This document shows positions 21,380-35,414 of a stretch of 64,000 nucleotides of DNA, in pieces. The notes beneath the pieces were generated by a model, which saw only the letters and a program-made list of their open reading frames with translations, was not told the DNA's origin and did not search any database. The position numbers were made by a program, and so were the translations under genes. This DNA is from Morinoia aosen (Eukaryota; Arthropoda; Malacostraca; Amphipoda; Talitridae), in the NCBI GenBank assembly GCA_030386875.1, contig JASJYW010000026.1, positions 12,542,246 to 12,606,245 on the forward strand. The letters are read 5' to 3'. Each line of letters starts with the position of its first letter. Position 1 is the first letter of the stretch.

Positions 21380-24300
21380 TGTCGACCGTGGAATCGGCTA
21401 AATATGCGCTTTCCGCCTATGTCGCCACGGGAAACCGCAAACGACGTGATTTTCACCGCATTCGGCCTAGGAATGGCCCAAAAACACGCATTTTAGCCTG
21501 TCGACCGTGGAAATGGCTAAATATGCACTTTCCGCCTATGTCGCCACGGGAAACAGCAAACGACGTGATTTTCACCGCATTCGGCTAGGAATGGCCCAAA
21601 ACACGCATTTTAGCTCTGTCGACCTTGGAATCGGCTAAATATGCACTTTCCGCCTATGTCGCCACGGGAAACTGCAAACGACGTGATTTTCACCGCATTC
21701 GGCCCATGAATGGCCCATAACACGCATTTTAGCTCTGTCGACCGTGGAATCGGCTAAATATTCACTTTCCGCCCATGTCGCCACGGTAAACAGCAAACGA
21801 CGTGATTTTCACCGCATTCGGCCTAGGAATGGCCCAAAACACGCATTTTAGCTCTGTCGACCGTGGAATCGGCTAAATATGCACTTTCCGCCTATGTCGC
21901 CACGGGAAACAGCAAACGACGTGATTTTCACCGCATTCGGCCTAGGAATGGCCCAAAACACGCATTTTAGCTCTGTCGACCGTGGAATCGGCTAAAAAGG
22001 CACTTTCCGCCTATGTCGCCACGGGAAACAGCAAACGACGTGATTTTCACCGCATTCGGCCTAGGAATGGCCCAAAACACGCATTTTAGCTCTGTCGACC
22101 GTGGAAACGGCTAAATATGCACTTTCCGCCTATGTCGCCACGGGAAACAGCAAACGACGTAATTTTCACCGCATTCGGCCTAGGAATGGCCCAAAACACG
22201 CATTTTAGCTCTGTCGACCGTGGAATCGGCTAAATATGCACTTTGCGCCTATGTCGCCTCGGGAAACAGCAAACGACGTGATTTTCACCGCATTCGGCCT
22301 AGGAATGGCCCAAAACACGCATTTTAGCTCTGCCCGACCGTGGAATCGGCTAAATATGCACTTTCCGCCTATGTCGCCACGGGATACAGCAAACGACGTG
22401 ATTTTCACCGCATTCGGCCTAGGAATGGCCCAAAACACGCATTTTAGCTCTGTCGACCGTGGAATCGGCTAAATATGCACTTTTCGCCTATGTCGCCACG
22501 GGAAACAGCAAACGACGTGATTTTCACCGCATTCGGCCTCGGAATGGCAAAAAAACGCATTTTAGCTCTGTCGACCGTGGAATCGGCTAAATATGCACTT
22601 TCCGCCCATGTCGCCACGGAAACAGCAAACGACGTGATTTTCACCGCATTCGGCCTAGGAATGGCCCAAAACACGCATTTTAGCTCTGTCGACCGTGGAA
22701 TCTGCTAATATGCACTTTCGCCTATGTCGCAACGGGGAAACAGCAAACGACGTGATTTTCACCGCATTCGGCCTAGGAATGGCCCAAAACACGCATTTTA
22801 GCTCTTTCGACCGTGGAATCGGCTAAATATGCACTTTCCGCCTATGTCGCCACGGGAAACAGCAAACGACGTGATTTTCACCGCATTCGGCCTAGGAATG
22901 GCCCAAAACACGCATTTTAGCCCTGTCGACCGTGGAAATGGCTAAATATGAACTTTCCGCCTATGTCGCCACGGGAAACAGCAAACGACGTGATTTTCAC
23001 CGCATTCGGCCTAGGAATGGCCCAAAACACGCATTTTAGCTCTGTCGACCGTAGAATCGGCTAAATATGCACTTTCCGCCTATGTCGCCACGGGAAACCG
23101 CAAACGACGTGATTTTCACCGCATTCGGCCTAGGAATGGCCCAAAACACGCATTTTAGCCCTGTCGACCGTGGAAATGGCTAAATATGCACTTTCCGCCT
23201 ATGTCGCCACGGGAAACAGCAAACGACGTGATTTTCACCGCATTCGGCCTAGGAATGGCCCAAAACACGCATTTTAGCTCTGTCGACCTTGGAATCGGCT
23301 AAATATGCACTTTCCGCCTATGTCGCCACGGGAAACTGCAAACGACGTGATTTTCACCGCATTCGGCCCATGAATGGCCCATAACACGCATTTTAGCTCT
23401 GTCGACCGTGGAATCGGCTAAATATTCACTTTCCGCCCATGTCGCCACGGTAAACAGCAAACGACGTGATTTTCACCGCATTCGGCCTAGGAATGGCCCA
23501 AAACACGCATTTTAGCTCTGTCGACCGTGGAATCGGCTAAATATGCACTTTCCGCCTATGTCGCCACGGGAAACAGCAAACGACGTGATTTTCACCGCAT
23601 TCGGCCTAGGAATGGCCCAAAACACGCATTTTAGCTCTGTCGACCGTGGAATCGGCTAAAAAGGCACTTTCCGCCTATGTCGCCACGGGAAACAGCAAAC
23701 GACGTGATTTTCACCGCATTCGGCCTAGGAATGGCCCAAAACACGCATTTTAGCTCTGTCGACCGTGGAAACGGCTAAATATGCACTTTCCGCCTATGTC
23801 GCCACGGGAAACAGCAAACGACGTAATTTTCACCGCATTCGGCCTAGGAATGGCCCAAAACACGCATTTTTAGCTCTGTCGACCGTGGAATCGGCTATAT
23901 ATGCACTTTGCGCCTATGTCGCCTCGGGAAACAGCAAACGACGTGATTTTCACCGCATTCGGCCTAGGAATGGCCCAAAACACGCATTTTAGCTCTGCCC
24001 GACCGTGGAATCGGCTAAATATGCACTTTCCGCCTATGTCGCCACGGGATACAGCAAACGACGTGATTTTCACCGCATTCGGCCTAGGAATGGCCCAAAA
24101 CACGCATTTTAGCTCTGTCGACCGTGGAATCGGCTAAATATGCACTTTTCGCCTATGTCGCCACGGGAAACAGCAAACGACGTGATTTTCACCGCATTCG
24201 GCCTCGGAATGGCAAAAAAACGCATTTTAGCTCTGTCGACCGTGGAATCGGCTAAATATGCACTTTCCGCCCATGTCGCCACGGGAAACAGCAAACGACG

Positions 24301-27300
24301 TGATTTTCACCGCATTCGGCCTAGGAATGGCCCAAAACACGCATTTTAGCTCTGTCGACCGTGGAATCTGCTAAATATGCACTTTCCGCCTATGTCGCAA
24401 CGGGAAACAGCAAACGACGTGATTTTCACCGCATTCGGCCTAGGAATGGCCCAAAACACGCATTTTAGCTCTTTCGACCGTGGAATCGGCCTAAATATGC
24501 ACTTTCCGCCTATGTCGCCACGGGAAACAGCAAACGACGTGATTTTCACCGCATTCGGCCTAGGAATGGCCCAAAACACGCATTTTAGCCCTGTCGACCG
24601 TGGAAATGGCTAAATATGAACTTTCCGCCTATGTCGCCACGGGGAAACAGCAAACGACGTGATTTTCACCGCATTCGGCCCTAGGAATGGCCCAAAACAC
24701 GCATTTTAGCTCTGTCGACCGTAGAATCGGCTAAATATGCACTTTCCGCCTATGTCGCCACGGGAAACCGCAAACGACGTGATTTTCACCGCATTCGGCC
24801 TAGGAATGGCCCAAAACACGCATTTTAGCCCTGTCGACCGTGGAAATGGCTAAATATGCACTTTCCGCCTATGTCGCCACGGGAAACAGCAAACGACGTG
24901 ATTTTCACCGCATTCGGCCTAGGAATGGCCCAAACACGCATTTTAGCTCTGTCGACCTTGGAATCGGCTAAATATGCACTTTCCGCCTATGTCGCCACGG
25001 GAAAACTGCAAACGACGTGATTTTCACCGCATTCGGCCCATGAATGGCCCATAACACGCATTTTAGCTCTGTCGACCGTGGAATCGGCTAAATATTCACT
25101 TTCCGCCCATGTCGCCACGGTAAACAGCAAACGACGTGATTTTCACCGCATTCGGCCTAGGAATGGCCCAAAACACGCATTTTAGCTCTGTCGACCGTGG
25201 AATCGGCCTAAATATGCACTTTCCGCCTATGTCGCCACGGGAAACAGCAAACGACGTGATTTTCACCGCATTCGGCCTAGGAATGGCCCAAAACACGCAT
25301 TTTAGCTCTGTCGACCGTGGAATCGGCTAAAAAGGCACTTTCCGCCTATGTCGCCACGGGAAACAGCAAACGACGTGATTTTCACCGCATTCGGCCTAGG
25401 AATGGCCCAAAACACGCATTTTAGCTCTGTCGACCGTGGAAACGGCTAAATATGCACTTTCCGCCTATGTCGCCACGGGAAACAGCAAACGACGTAATTT
25501 TCACCGCATTCGGCCTAGAATGGCCCAAAACACGCATTTTAGCTCTGTCGACCGTGGAATCGGCTAAATATGCACTTTGCGCCTATGTCGCCTCGGGAAA
25601 CAGCAAACGACGTGATTTTCACCGCATTCGGCCTAGGAATGGCCCAAAACACGCATTTTAGCTCTGCCCGACCGTGGAATCGGCTAAATATGCACTTTCC
25701 GCCTATGTCGCCACGGGATACAGCAAACGACGTGATTTTCACCGCATTCGGCCTAGGAATGGCCCAAAACACGCATTTTAGCTCTGTCGACCGTGGAATC
25801 GGCTAAATATGCACTTTTCGCCTATGTCGCCACGGGAAACAGCAAACGACGTGATTTTCACCGCATTCGGCCTCGGAATGGCAAAAAACGCATTTTAGCT
25901 CTGTCGACCGTGGAATCGGCTAAATATGCACTTTCCGCCCATGTCGCCACGGGAAACAGCAAACGACGTGATTTTCACCGCATTCGGCCTAGGAATGGCC
26001 CAAAACACGCATTTTAGCTCTGTCGACCGTGGAATCTGCTAAATATGCACTTTCCGCCTATGTCGCAACGGGAAACAGCAAACGACGTGATTTTCACCGC
26101 ATTCGGCCTAGGAATGGCCCAAAACACGCATTTTAGCTCTTTCGACCGTGGAATCGGCTAAATATGCACTTTCCGCCTATGTCGCCACGGGAAACAGCAA
26201 ACGACGTGATTTTCACCGCATTCGGCCCTAGGAATGGCCCAAAACACGCATTTTAGCCCTGTCGACCGTGGAAATGGCTAAATATGAACTTTCCGCCTAT
26301 GTCGCCACGGGAAACAGCAAACGACGTGATTTTTCACCGCATTCGGCCTAGGAATGGCCCAAAACACGCATTTTAGCTCTGTCGACCGTAGAATCGGCTA
26401 AATATGCACTTTCCGCCTATGTCGCCACGGGAAACCGCAAACGACGTGATTTTCACCGCATTCGGCCTAGGAATGGCCCAAAACACGCATTTTAGCCCTG
26501 TCGACCGTGGAAATGGCTAAATATGCACTTTCCGCCTATGTCGCCACGGGAAACAGCAAACGACGTGATTTTCACCGCATTCGGCCTAGGAATGGCCCAA
26601 AACACGCATTTTAGCTCTGTCGACCTTGGAATCGGCTAAATATGCACTTTCCGCCTATGTCGCCACGGGAAACTGCAAACGACGTGATTTTCACCGCATT
26701 CGGCCCATGAATGGCCCATAACACGCATTTAGCTCTGTCGACCGTGGAATCGGCTAAATATTCACTTTCCGCCCATGTCGCCACGGTAAACAGCAAACGA
26801 CGTGATGTTCACCGCATTCGGCCTAGGAATGGCCCAAAACACGCATTTTAGCTCTGTCGACCGTGGAATCGGCTAAATATGCACTTTCCGCCTATGTCGC
26901 CACGGGAAACAGCAAACGACGTGATTTTCACCGCATTCGGCCTAGGAATGGCCCAAAACACGCATTTTAGCTCTGTCGACCGTGGAATCGGCTAAAAAGG
27001 CACTTTCCGCCTATGTCGCCACGGGAAACAGCAAACGACGTGATTTTCACCGCATTCGGCCTAGGAATGGCCCAAAACACGCATTTTAGCTCTGTCGACC
27101 GTGGAAACGGCTAAATATGCACTTTCCGCCTATGTCGCCACGGGAAACAGCAAACGACGTAATTTTCACCGCATTCGGCCTAGGAATGGCCCAAAACACG
27201 CATTTTAGCTCTGTCGACCGTGGAATCGGCTAAATATGCACTTTGCGCCTATGTCGCCTCGGGAAACAGCAAACGACGTGATTTTCACCGCATTCGGCCT

Positions 27301-28050
27301 AGGAATGGCCCAAAACACGCATTTTAGCTCTGCCCGACCGTGGAATCGGCTAAATATGCACTTTCCGCCTATGTCGCCACGGGATACAGCAAACGACGTG
27401 ATTTTCACCGCATTCGGCCTAGGAATGGCCCAAAAACACGCATTTTAGCTCTGTCGACCGTGGAATCGGCTAAATATGCACTTTTCGCCTATGTCGCCAC
27501 GGGAAACAGCAAACGACGTGATTTTCACCGCATTCGGCCTCGAATGGCAAAAAACGCATTTTAGCTCTGTCGACCGTGGAATCGGCTAAATATGCACTTT
27601 CCGCCCATGTCGCCACGGGAAACAGCAAACGACGTGATTTTCACCGCATTCGGCCTAGGAATGGCCCAAAACACGCATTTTAGCTCTGTCGACCGTGGAA
27701 TCTGCTAAATATGCACTTTCCGCCTATGTCGCAACGGGAAACAGCAAACGACGTGCTTTTCACCGCATTCGGCCTAGGAATGGCCCATAACACGCATTTT
27801 AGCTCTTTCGACCGTGGAATCGGCTAAATATGCACTTTCCGCCTATGTCGCCACGGAAACAGCAAACGACGTGATTTTCACCGCATTCGGCCTAGGAATG
27901 GCCCAAAACACGCATTTTAGCCTGTCGACCGTGGAAATGGCTAAATATGAACTTTCCGCCTATGTCGCCACGGGAAACAGCAAACGACGTGATTTTCACC
28001 GCATTCGGCCTAGGAATGGCCCAAAACACGCATTTTAGCTCTGTCGACCG
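21380..28050 (+). repeat. higher-order repeat: 14 monomers (about 1,667 bp) x 4
   Basis: A series of private variants recurs four times in the same order. ctctgcccgacc occurs at 22328, 23993, 25662 and 27328 (spacings 1665, 1669, 1666). cggcccatgaatgg occurs at 21701, 23365, 25035 and 26701. Others in step are gctaaaaaggcac, gcctcggaatggc, ctctttcgacc and atatgaactttcc. The spacing equals 14 x 119. The copies differ mainly by single indels, so the amplification is recent. Confidence 0.93.
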
Positions 28051-31000
28051 TAGAATCGGCTAAATATGCACTTTCCGCCTATGTCGCCACGGGAAACAGC
28101 AAACGACGTGATTTTCACCGCATTCGGCCTAGGAATGGCCCAAAACACGCATTTTAGCTCTGTCGACCGTGGAATCGGCTAAATATGCACTTTCCGCCTA
28201 TGTCGCCACGGGAAACAGCAAACGACGTGATTTTCACCGCGTTCGGCCTAGGGAATAGCCCAAAACACGCATTTTAGCTCTGTCGACCGTGGAAACGGCT
28301 AAATATGCACTTTCCGCCTATGTCGCCACGGGAAACAGCAAACGACGGGATTTTCACCGTATTCGGCCTAGGAATGGCCCAAAACACGCATTTTAGCTCT
28401 GTCGACCGTGGAATCGGCTAAATATGCACTTTGCGCCTATGTCGCCACGGGAAACAGCAAACGACGTGATTTTCACCGCATTCGGCCTAGGAATGGCCCA
28501 AAACACGCATTTTAGCTCTGTCGACCGTGGAATCGGCTAAATATGCACTTTCCGCCTATGTCGCCCCGGGAAACAGCAAACGACGTGATTTTCACCGCAT
28601 TCGGCCTAGGAATGGCCCAAAACACGCATTTTAGCTCTGTCGACCGTGAATCGGCTAAATACGCACTTTCCGCCTATATCGCCACGGAAACAGCAAACGA
28701 CGTGATTTTCATCGCATTCGGCCTAGGAATGGCCCAAACACGCATTTTAGCCCTGTCGACCGTGGAAACGGCTAAATATGCACTTTCCGCCTATGTCGCC
28801 ACGGGAAACAGCAAACGACGTGATTTTCACCGCATTCGGCCTAGGAATGGCCCAAAACACGCATTTTAGCTCTATCGACCGTGGAATAGGCTTAATATGC
28901 ACTTTCCGCCTATGTCGCCACGGGAAACAGCAAACGACGCGATTTTCCCCGCATTCGGCTAGGAATGGCCCAAAACACGCATTTTAGCTCTGTCGACCGG
29001 TGGAATCGGCTAAATATGCACTTTCCGCCTATGTCGCCACGGGAAACCAAACGACGTGATTTTTTACCGCATTCGGCCTAGGAATGGCCCAAAACACGCA
29101 TTTTAGCCCTGTCGACCGTGGAAACGGCTAAATATGCACTTTCCGCCTATGTCGCCACGGGAAACAGCGAACGACGTGATTTTCACCGCATTCGGCCTAG
29201 GAATGGCCCCAAAACACGCATTTTAGCTCTGTCGACCTTGGAATCGGTTAAATATGCACTTTCCGCCTATGTCGCCACGGGAAACAGCAAACGACGTGAT
29301 TTTCACCGCATTCGGCCTAGGAATGGCCCAAAACACGCATTTTAGCTCTGTCGACCGTGGAATCGGCTAAATATGCACTTTCCGCCTATGTCGCAACGGG
29401 AAACAGCAAACGACGTGATTTTCACCGCATTCGGCCTAGGAATGGCCCAAAAACACGCATTTTAGCTCTGTCGACCGTGGAAACGGCTAAATATGCACTT
29501 TCCGCCTATGTCGCCACGGGAAACAGCAAACGACGTGATTTTCACCGCATTCGGCCTAGGAATGGCCCAAAACACGCATTTTAGCTCTGTCGACCGTGGA
29601 AACGGCTAAACATGCACTTTCCGCCAATGTCGCCACGGGAAACAGCAAACGACGTGATTTTCACCGCATTCGGCCTAGGAATGGCCCAAAACACGCATTT
29701 TAGCTCTGTCGACCGTGGAATCGGCTAAATATGCACTTTCCGCCTATGGTCGCCACGGGAAACAGCAAACGACGTGATTTTCACCGCATTCGGCCTAGAA
29801 TGGCCCAAAACACGCATTTTAGCTCTGTCGACCGTGGAATCGGCTAAATATGCACTTTCCGCCTATGTCGCCACGGGAAACAGCAAACGACGTGATTTTC
29901 ACCGCATTCGGCCTAGGAATGGCCCAAAACACGCATTTTAGCTCTGTCGACCGTGGAATCGGCTAAATATGCACTTTCCGCCTATGTCGCCACGGGAAAC
30001 AGCAAACGACGTGATTTTCACCGCATTCGGCCTAGGAATGACCCAAAACATGCATTTTAGCTCTGTCGACCGTGGAATCGGCTAAATATGCACTTTCCGC
30101 CTATGTCGCCACGGGAAACAGCAAACGACGTGATTTTCACCGCATTCGGCCTAGGAATGACCCAAAACACGCATTTTAGCTCTGTCGACCGTGGAATCGG
30201 CTAAATATGCACTTTCCGCCTATGTCGCCACGGGAAACAGCAAACGACGTGATTTTCACCGCATTCGGCCTAGGAATGGCCCAAAACACGCATTTCAGCT
30301 CTGTCGACCGTGGAAACGGCTAAATTTGCACTTTCCGCCTATGTCGCCACGGGAAACAGCAAACGACGTGATTTTCACCGCATTCGGCCTAGGAATGGCC
30401 CAAAACACGCATTTTAGCTCTGTCGACCGTGGAATCGGCTAAATATGCACTTTCCGCCTATGTCGCCACGGGAAACAGCAAACGACGTGATTTTCACCTC
30501 ATTCGGCCTAGGAATGGCCCAAAAACGCATTTTAGCTCTGTCGACCGTGGAAACGGCTAAATATGCACTTTCCGCCTATGTCGCCACGGGAAACAGCAAA
30601 CGACGTGATTTTCACCGCATTCGGCTAGGATTGGCCCAAAACACGCATTTTAGCTCTGTCGACCGTGGAAACGGCTAAATATGCACTTTCCGCCTATGTC
30701 GCCACGGGAAACAGCAAACGACGTGATTTTCACCGGCTTCGGCCTAGGAATGACCCAAAACACGCATTTTAGCTCTGTCGACCGTGGAATCGGCTAAATA
30801 TGCACTTTCCGCCTATGTCGCCACGGGAAACAGCAAACGACGTGATTTTCACCGCATTCGGCCTAGGAATGACCCAAAACACGCATTTTAGCTCTGTCGA
30901 CCGTGGAATCGGCTGAATATGCACTTTCCGCCTATGTCGCCACGGGAAACAGCAAACGACGTGATTCACCGCATTCGGCCTAGGAATGGCCCAAAACACG

Positions 31001-34000
31001 CATTTTAGCTCTGTCGACCGTGGAAACGGCTAAATATGCACTTTCCGCCTATGTCGCCACGGGAAACAGCAAACGACGTGATTTTCACCGCATTCGGCCT
31101 AGGAATGGCCCAAAACACGCATTTTAGCTCTGTCGACCGTGGAATCGGCTAAATATGCACTTTCCGCCTATGTCGCCACGGGAAACAGCAAACGACGTGA
31201 TTTTCACCTCATTCGGCCTAGGAATGGCCCAAAAAAACGCATTTTAGCTCTGTCGACCGTGGAAACGGCTAAATATGCACTTTCCGCCTATGTCGCCACG
31301 GGAAACAGCAAACGACGTGATTTTAACCGCATTCGGCCTAGGAATGGTCCAAAACAAGCATTTTAGCTCTGTCGACCGTGGAATCGGCGCTAAATATGCA
31401 CTTTCCGCCTATGTCGCCACGGGAAACAGCAAACGACGTGATTTTCACCGCATTCGGCCTAGGAATGGCCCAAAACACGCATTTTAGCTCTGTCGATCGT
31501 GGAAACGGCTAAATATGCACTTTCCGCCTATGTCGCCACGGGAAACAACAAACGACCTGATTTTCACCGCATTCGGCCTAGGAATGGCCCAAAACACGCA
31601 TTTTAGCTCTGTCGACCGTGGAATCGGCTAAATATGCACTTTCCGCCTATGACGCCACGGGAAACAACAAACCACATGATTTTCACCGCATTCGGCCCAG
31701 GAATGGCCCAAAACACGCATTATAGCCCTGTCGACCGTGGAAACGGCTAAATATGCACTTTCCGCCTATGTCGCCACGGGAAACAGAAAACGACGTGATT
31801 TTGACCGCATTCGGCCTAGGAATGGCCTAAAACACGCATTTTAGCTCTGTCGACCGTGGAATCGGCTAAATATAAACTTTCCGCCTATGTCGCCACGGGA
31901 AACAGCAAACGACGTGATTTTCACCGCATTCGGCCCCGGAATGGCCAAAAAAAACGCATTTTAGCTCTGTCGACCGTGGAATCGGCTAAATATGCACTTT
32001 CCGCCCATGTCGCCACGGGAAACAGCAAACGACGTGATTTTCACCGCATTTGGCCTAGGAATGGCCCAAAACATGCATTTTAGCTCTGTCGACCGTGGAA
32101 TCGGCTAAATATGCACTTTCCGCCTATGTCGCCACGGGAAACAGCAAACGACGTGATTTTCACCGCATTCGGCCCCGGAATGGCCAAAAAAACGCATTTT
32201 AGCTCTGTCGACCGTGGAATCGGCTAAATATGCACTTTCCGCCCATGTCGCCACGGGAAACAGCAAACGACGTGATTTTCACCGCATTCGGCCTAGGAAT
32301 GGCCCAAAACACGCATTTTAGCTCTGTCGACCGTGGAATCGGCTAAATATGCACTTTTCGCCTATGTCGCAACGGGAAACAGCAATCGACGTGATTTTCA
32401 CCGCATTCGGCCTAGGAATGGCCCAAAACACGCATTTTAGCTCTGTCGACCGTGGAATCGGCTAAATATGCACTTTCCGCCTATGTCGCCACGGGAAACA
32501 GCAAACGACGTGATTTTCACCGCATTCGGCCTAGGAATGGCCCAAAACACGCATTTTAGCCCTGTCGACCGTGGAAATGGCTATATATGCACTTTCCGCC
32601 TATGTCGCCACGGGAAACAGCAAACGACGTGATTTTCACCGCATTCGGCCTAGGAATGGCCCAAAACACGCATTTTAGCTCTGTCGACCGTGGAATCGGC
32701 TATATATGCACTTTCCGCCTATGTCGCCACGGGAAACAGCAAACGACGTGATTTTCACCCGCATTCGGCCTAGGAATGGCCCAAAACACGCATTTTAGCT
32801 CTGTCGACCGTGGAAACGGCTAAATATGCACTTTCCGCCTATGTCGCCACGGGAAACAGCAAACGACGTGATTTTCACCGCATTCGGCCTAGGAATGGCC
32901 CACAACACGCATTTTAACTCAGTTGACCGTGGAATCGGCTAAATATGCGTTTTCCGCCTATGTCGCCACGGGAAACAGCAAACGACGTGATTTTCACCGC
33001 ATTCCGCCTAGGAATGGCCCAAAACACGCATTTTAGCTCTGTCGACCGTGGAAACGGCTAAATATGCACTTTCCGCCTATGTCGCCCCGGGAAACAGCAA
33101 ACGACGTGATTTTCACCGCATTCGGCCTAGGAATGGCCCAAAACACGCATTTTAGCTCTGTCGACCGTGGAATCGGCTAAATATGCACTTTCCGCCTATG
33201 TCGCCACGGGAAACAGCAAACGACGTGATTTTCACCGCATTCGGCCTAGGAATGGCCCAAAACACGCATTTTAGCTCTGTCGACCGTGGAATCGGCTAAA
33301 TATGCACTTTCCGCCCATGTCGCCACGGGAAACAGCAAACGACGTGATTTTTACCGCATTCGGCCTAGGAATGGCCCAAAACACGCATTTTAGCCCTGTC
33401 GACCGTGGAAACGGCTAAATATGCACTTTCCGCCTATGTCGCCACGGGAAACAGCAAACGACGTGATTTTCACCGCATTCGGCCTAGGAATGGCCCAAAA
33501 CACGCATTTTAGCTCTGTCGACCGTGGAATCGGCTAAATATGCACTTTCCGCCTATGTCGCCACGGGAAACAGCAAACGACGTGATTTTCACCGCATTCG
33601 GCCTAGGAATGGCCCAAAACACGCGTTTCAGCTCTGTCGACCGTGGAAACGGCTAAATATGCACTTTCGGCTTATGTCGCCACGGGAAACAGCAAACGAC
33701 GTGATTGTCACCGCATTCGGCCTAGGAATGGCCCAAAACACGCATTTTAGCTCTGTCGACCGTGGAATCGGCTAAATATGCACTTTCCGCCTATGTCGCC
33801 ACGGGAAACAGCAAACGACGTGATTTTCACCGCATTCGGCCTAGGAATGGCCGAAAACACGCATTTTAGCTCTGTCGACCTTGGAAACGGCTAAATATGC
33901 ACTTTCCGCCAATGTCGCCACGGGAAACAGCAAACGACGTGATTTTCACCGCATTCGGCCTAGGAATGGCCCAAAAACACGCATTTTAGCTCTGTCGACC

Positions 34001-35414
34001 GTGGAATCGGCTAAATATGCACTTTCCGCCTATGTCGCCACGGGAAACAGCAAAAGACGTGATTTTCACCGCATTCGGCCTAGGAATGGCCCAAAACACG
34101 CATTTTAGCCCTGTCGACCGTGGAAACGGCTAAATATGCACTTTCCGCCTATGTCGCCATGGGAAACAGCAAACGACGTGATTTTCACCGCATTCGGCCT
34201 AGGAATGGCCCAAAACACGCATTTTAGCTCTGTCGACCGTGGAATCGGCTAAATATGCACTTTCCCGCCTATGTCGCAACGGGAAACAGCAAACGACGTG
34301 ATTTTCACCGCATTCGGCCTAGGAATGGCCCAAAACACGCATTTTAGCCCTGTCGACCCTGGAAACGGCTAAATATGCACTTTCCGCCTATGTCGCCACG
34401 GGAAACAGTCAAACGACGTGATTTTCACCGCATTCGGCCTAGGAATGGCCCAAAACACGCATTTTAGCTCTGTCGAACCGTGGAATCGGCTGAATATGCA
34501 CTTTCCGCCTATGTCGCCACGGGAAACAGCAAACGACGTGATTTTCACCGCATTCGGCCTAGGAATGGCCCAAAACACGCATTTTAGCTCTGTCGACCGT
34601 GGAATCGGCTAAGTATGCACTTTCTGCCTATGTCGCCACGGGAAACAGCAAACGACGTGATTTTCACCGCATTCGGCCTAGGAATGGCCCAAAACACGCA
34701 TTTTAGCCCTGTCGACCGTGGAAACGGCTAAATATGCACTTTCCGCCTATGTCGCCACGGGAAACAGCAAACGACGTGATTTTCACCGCATTCGGCCTAG
34801 GAATGGCCCAAAACACGCATTTTAGCTCTGTCGACCGTGGAATCGGCTAAATATGCACTTTCCGCCTATGTCGCCACGGGAAACAGCAAACGACGTGATT
34901 TTCACCGCATTCGGCCAAGGAATGGCCCAAAACACGCATTTTAGCTCTGTCGACCGTGGAATCGGCTAAATATGCACTTTCCGCCTATGTCGCCACGGGA
35001 AACAGCAAACGACGTGATTTTCACCGCATTTGGCCTAGGAATGGCCCAAAACACGCATTTTAGCTCTGTCGACCGTGGAATCGGCTAGATATGCACTTTC
35101 CGCCTATGTCGCCACGGGAAAACAGCAAACGACGTGATTTTCACCGCATTCGGCCTAAGAATGGCCCAAAACACGCATTTTTGCTCTGTCGACCGTGGAA
35201 TCGGCTAAATATGCACTTTCCGCCTATGTCGCCACGGGAAACAGCAAACGACGTGATTTTCACCGCATTCGGCCTAGGAATGGCCCCAAACACGCATTTT
35301 AGCTCTGTCGACCGTGGAATCGGCTATATATGCACTTTCCGCCTATGTCGCCACGGGAAACAGCAAACGACGTGATTTTCACCGCATTCGGCCTAGGAAT
35401 GGCCCAAAACACGC

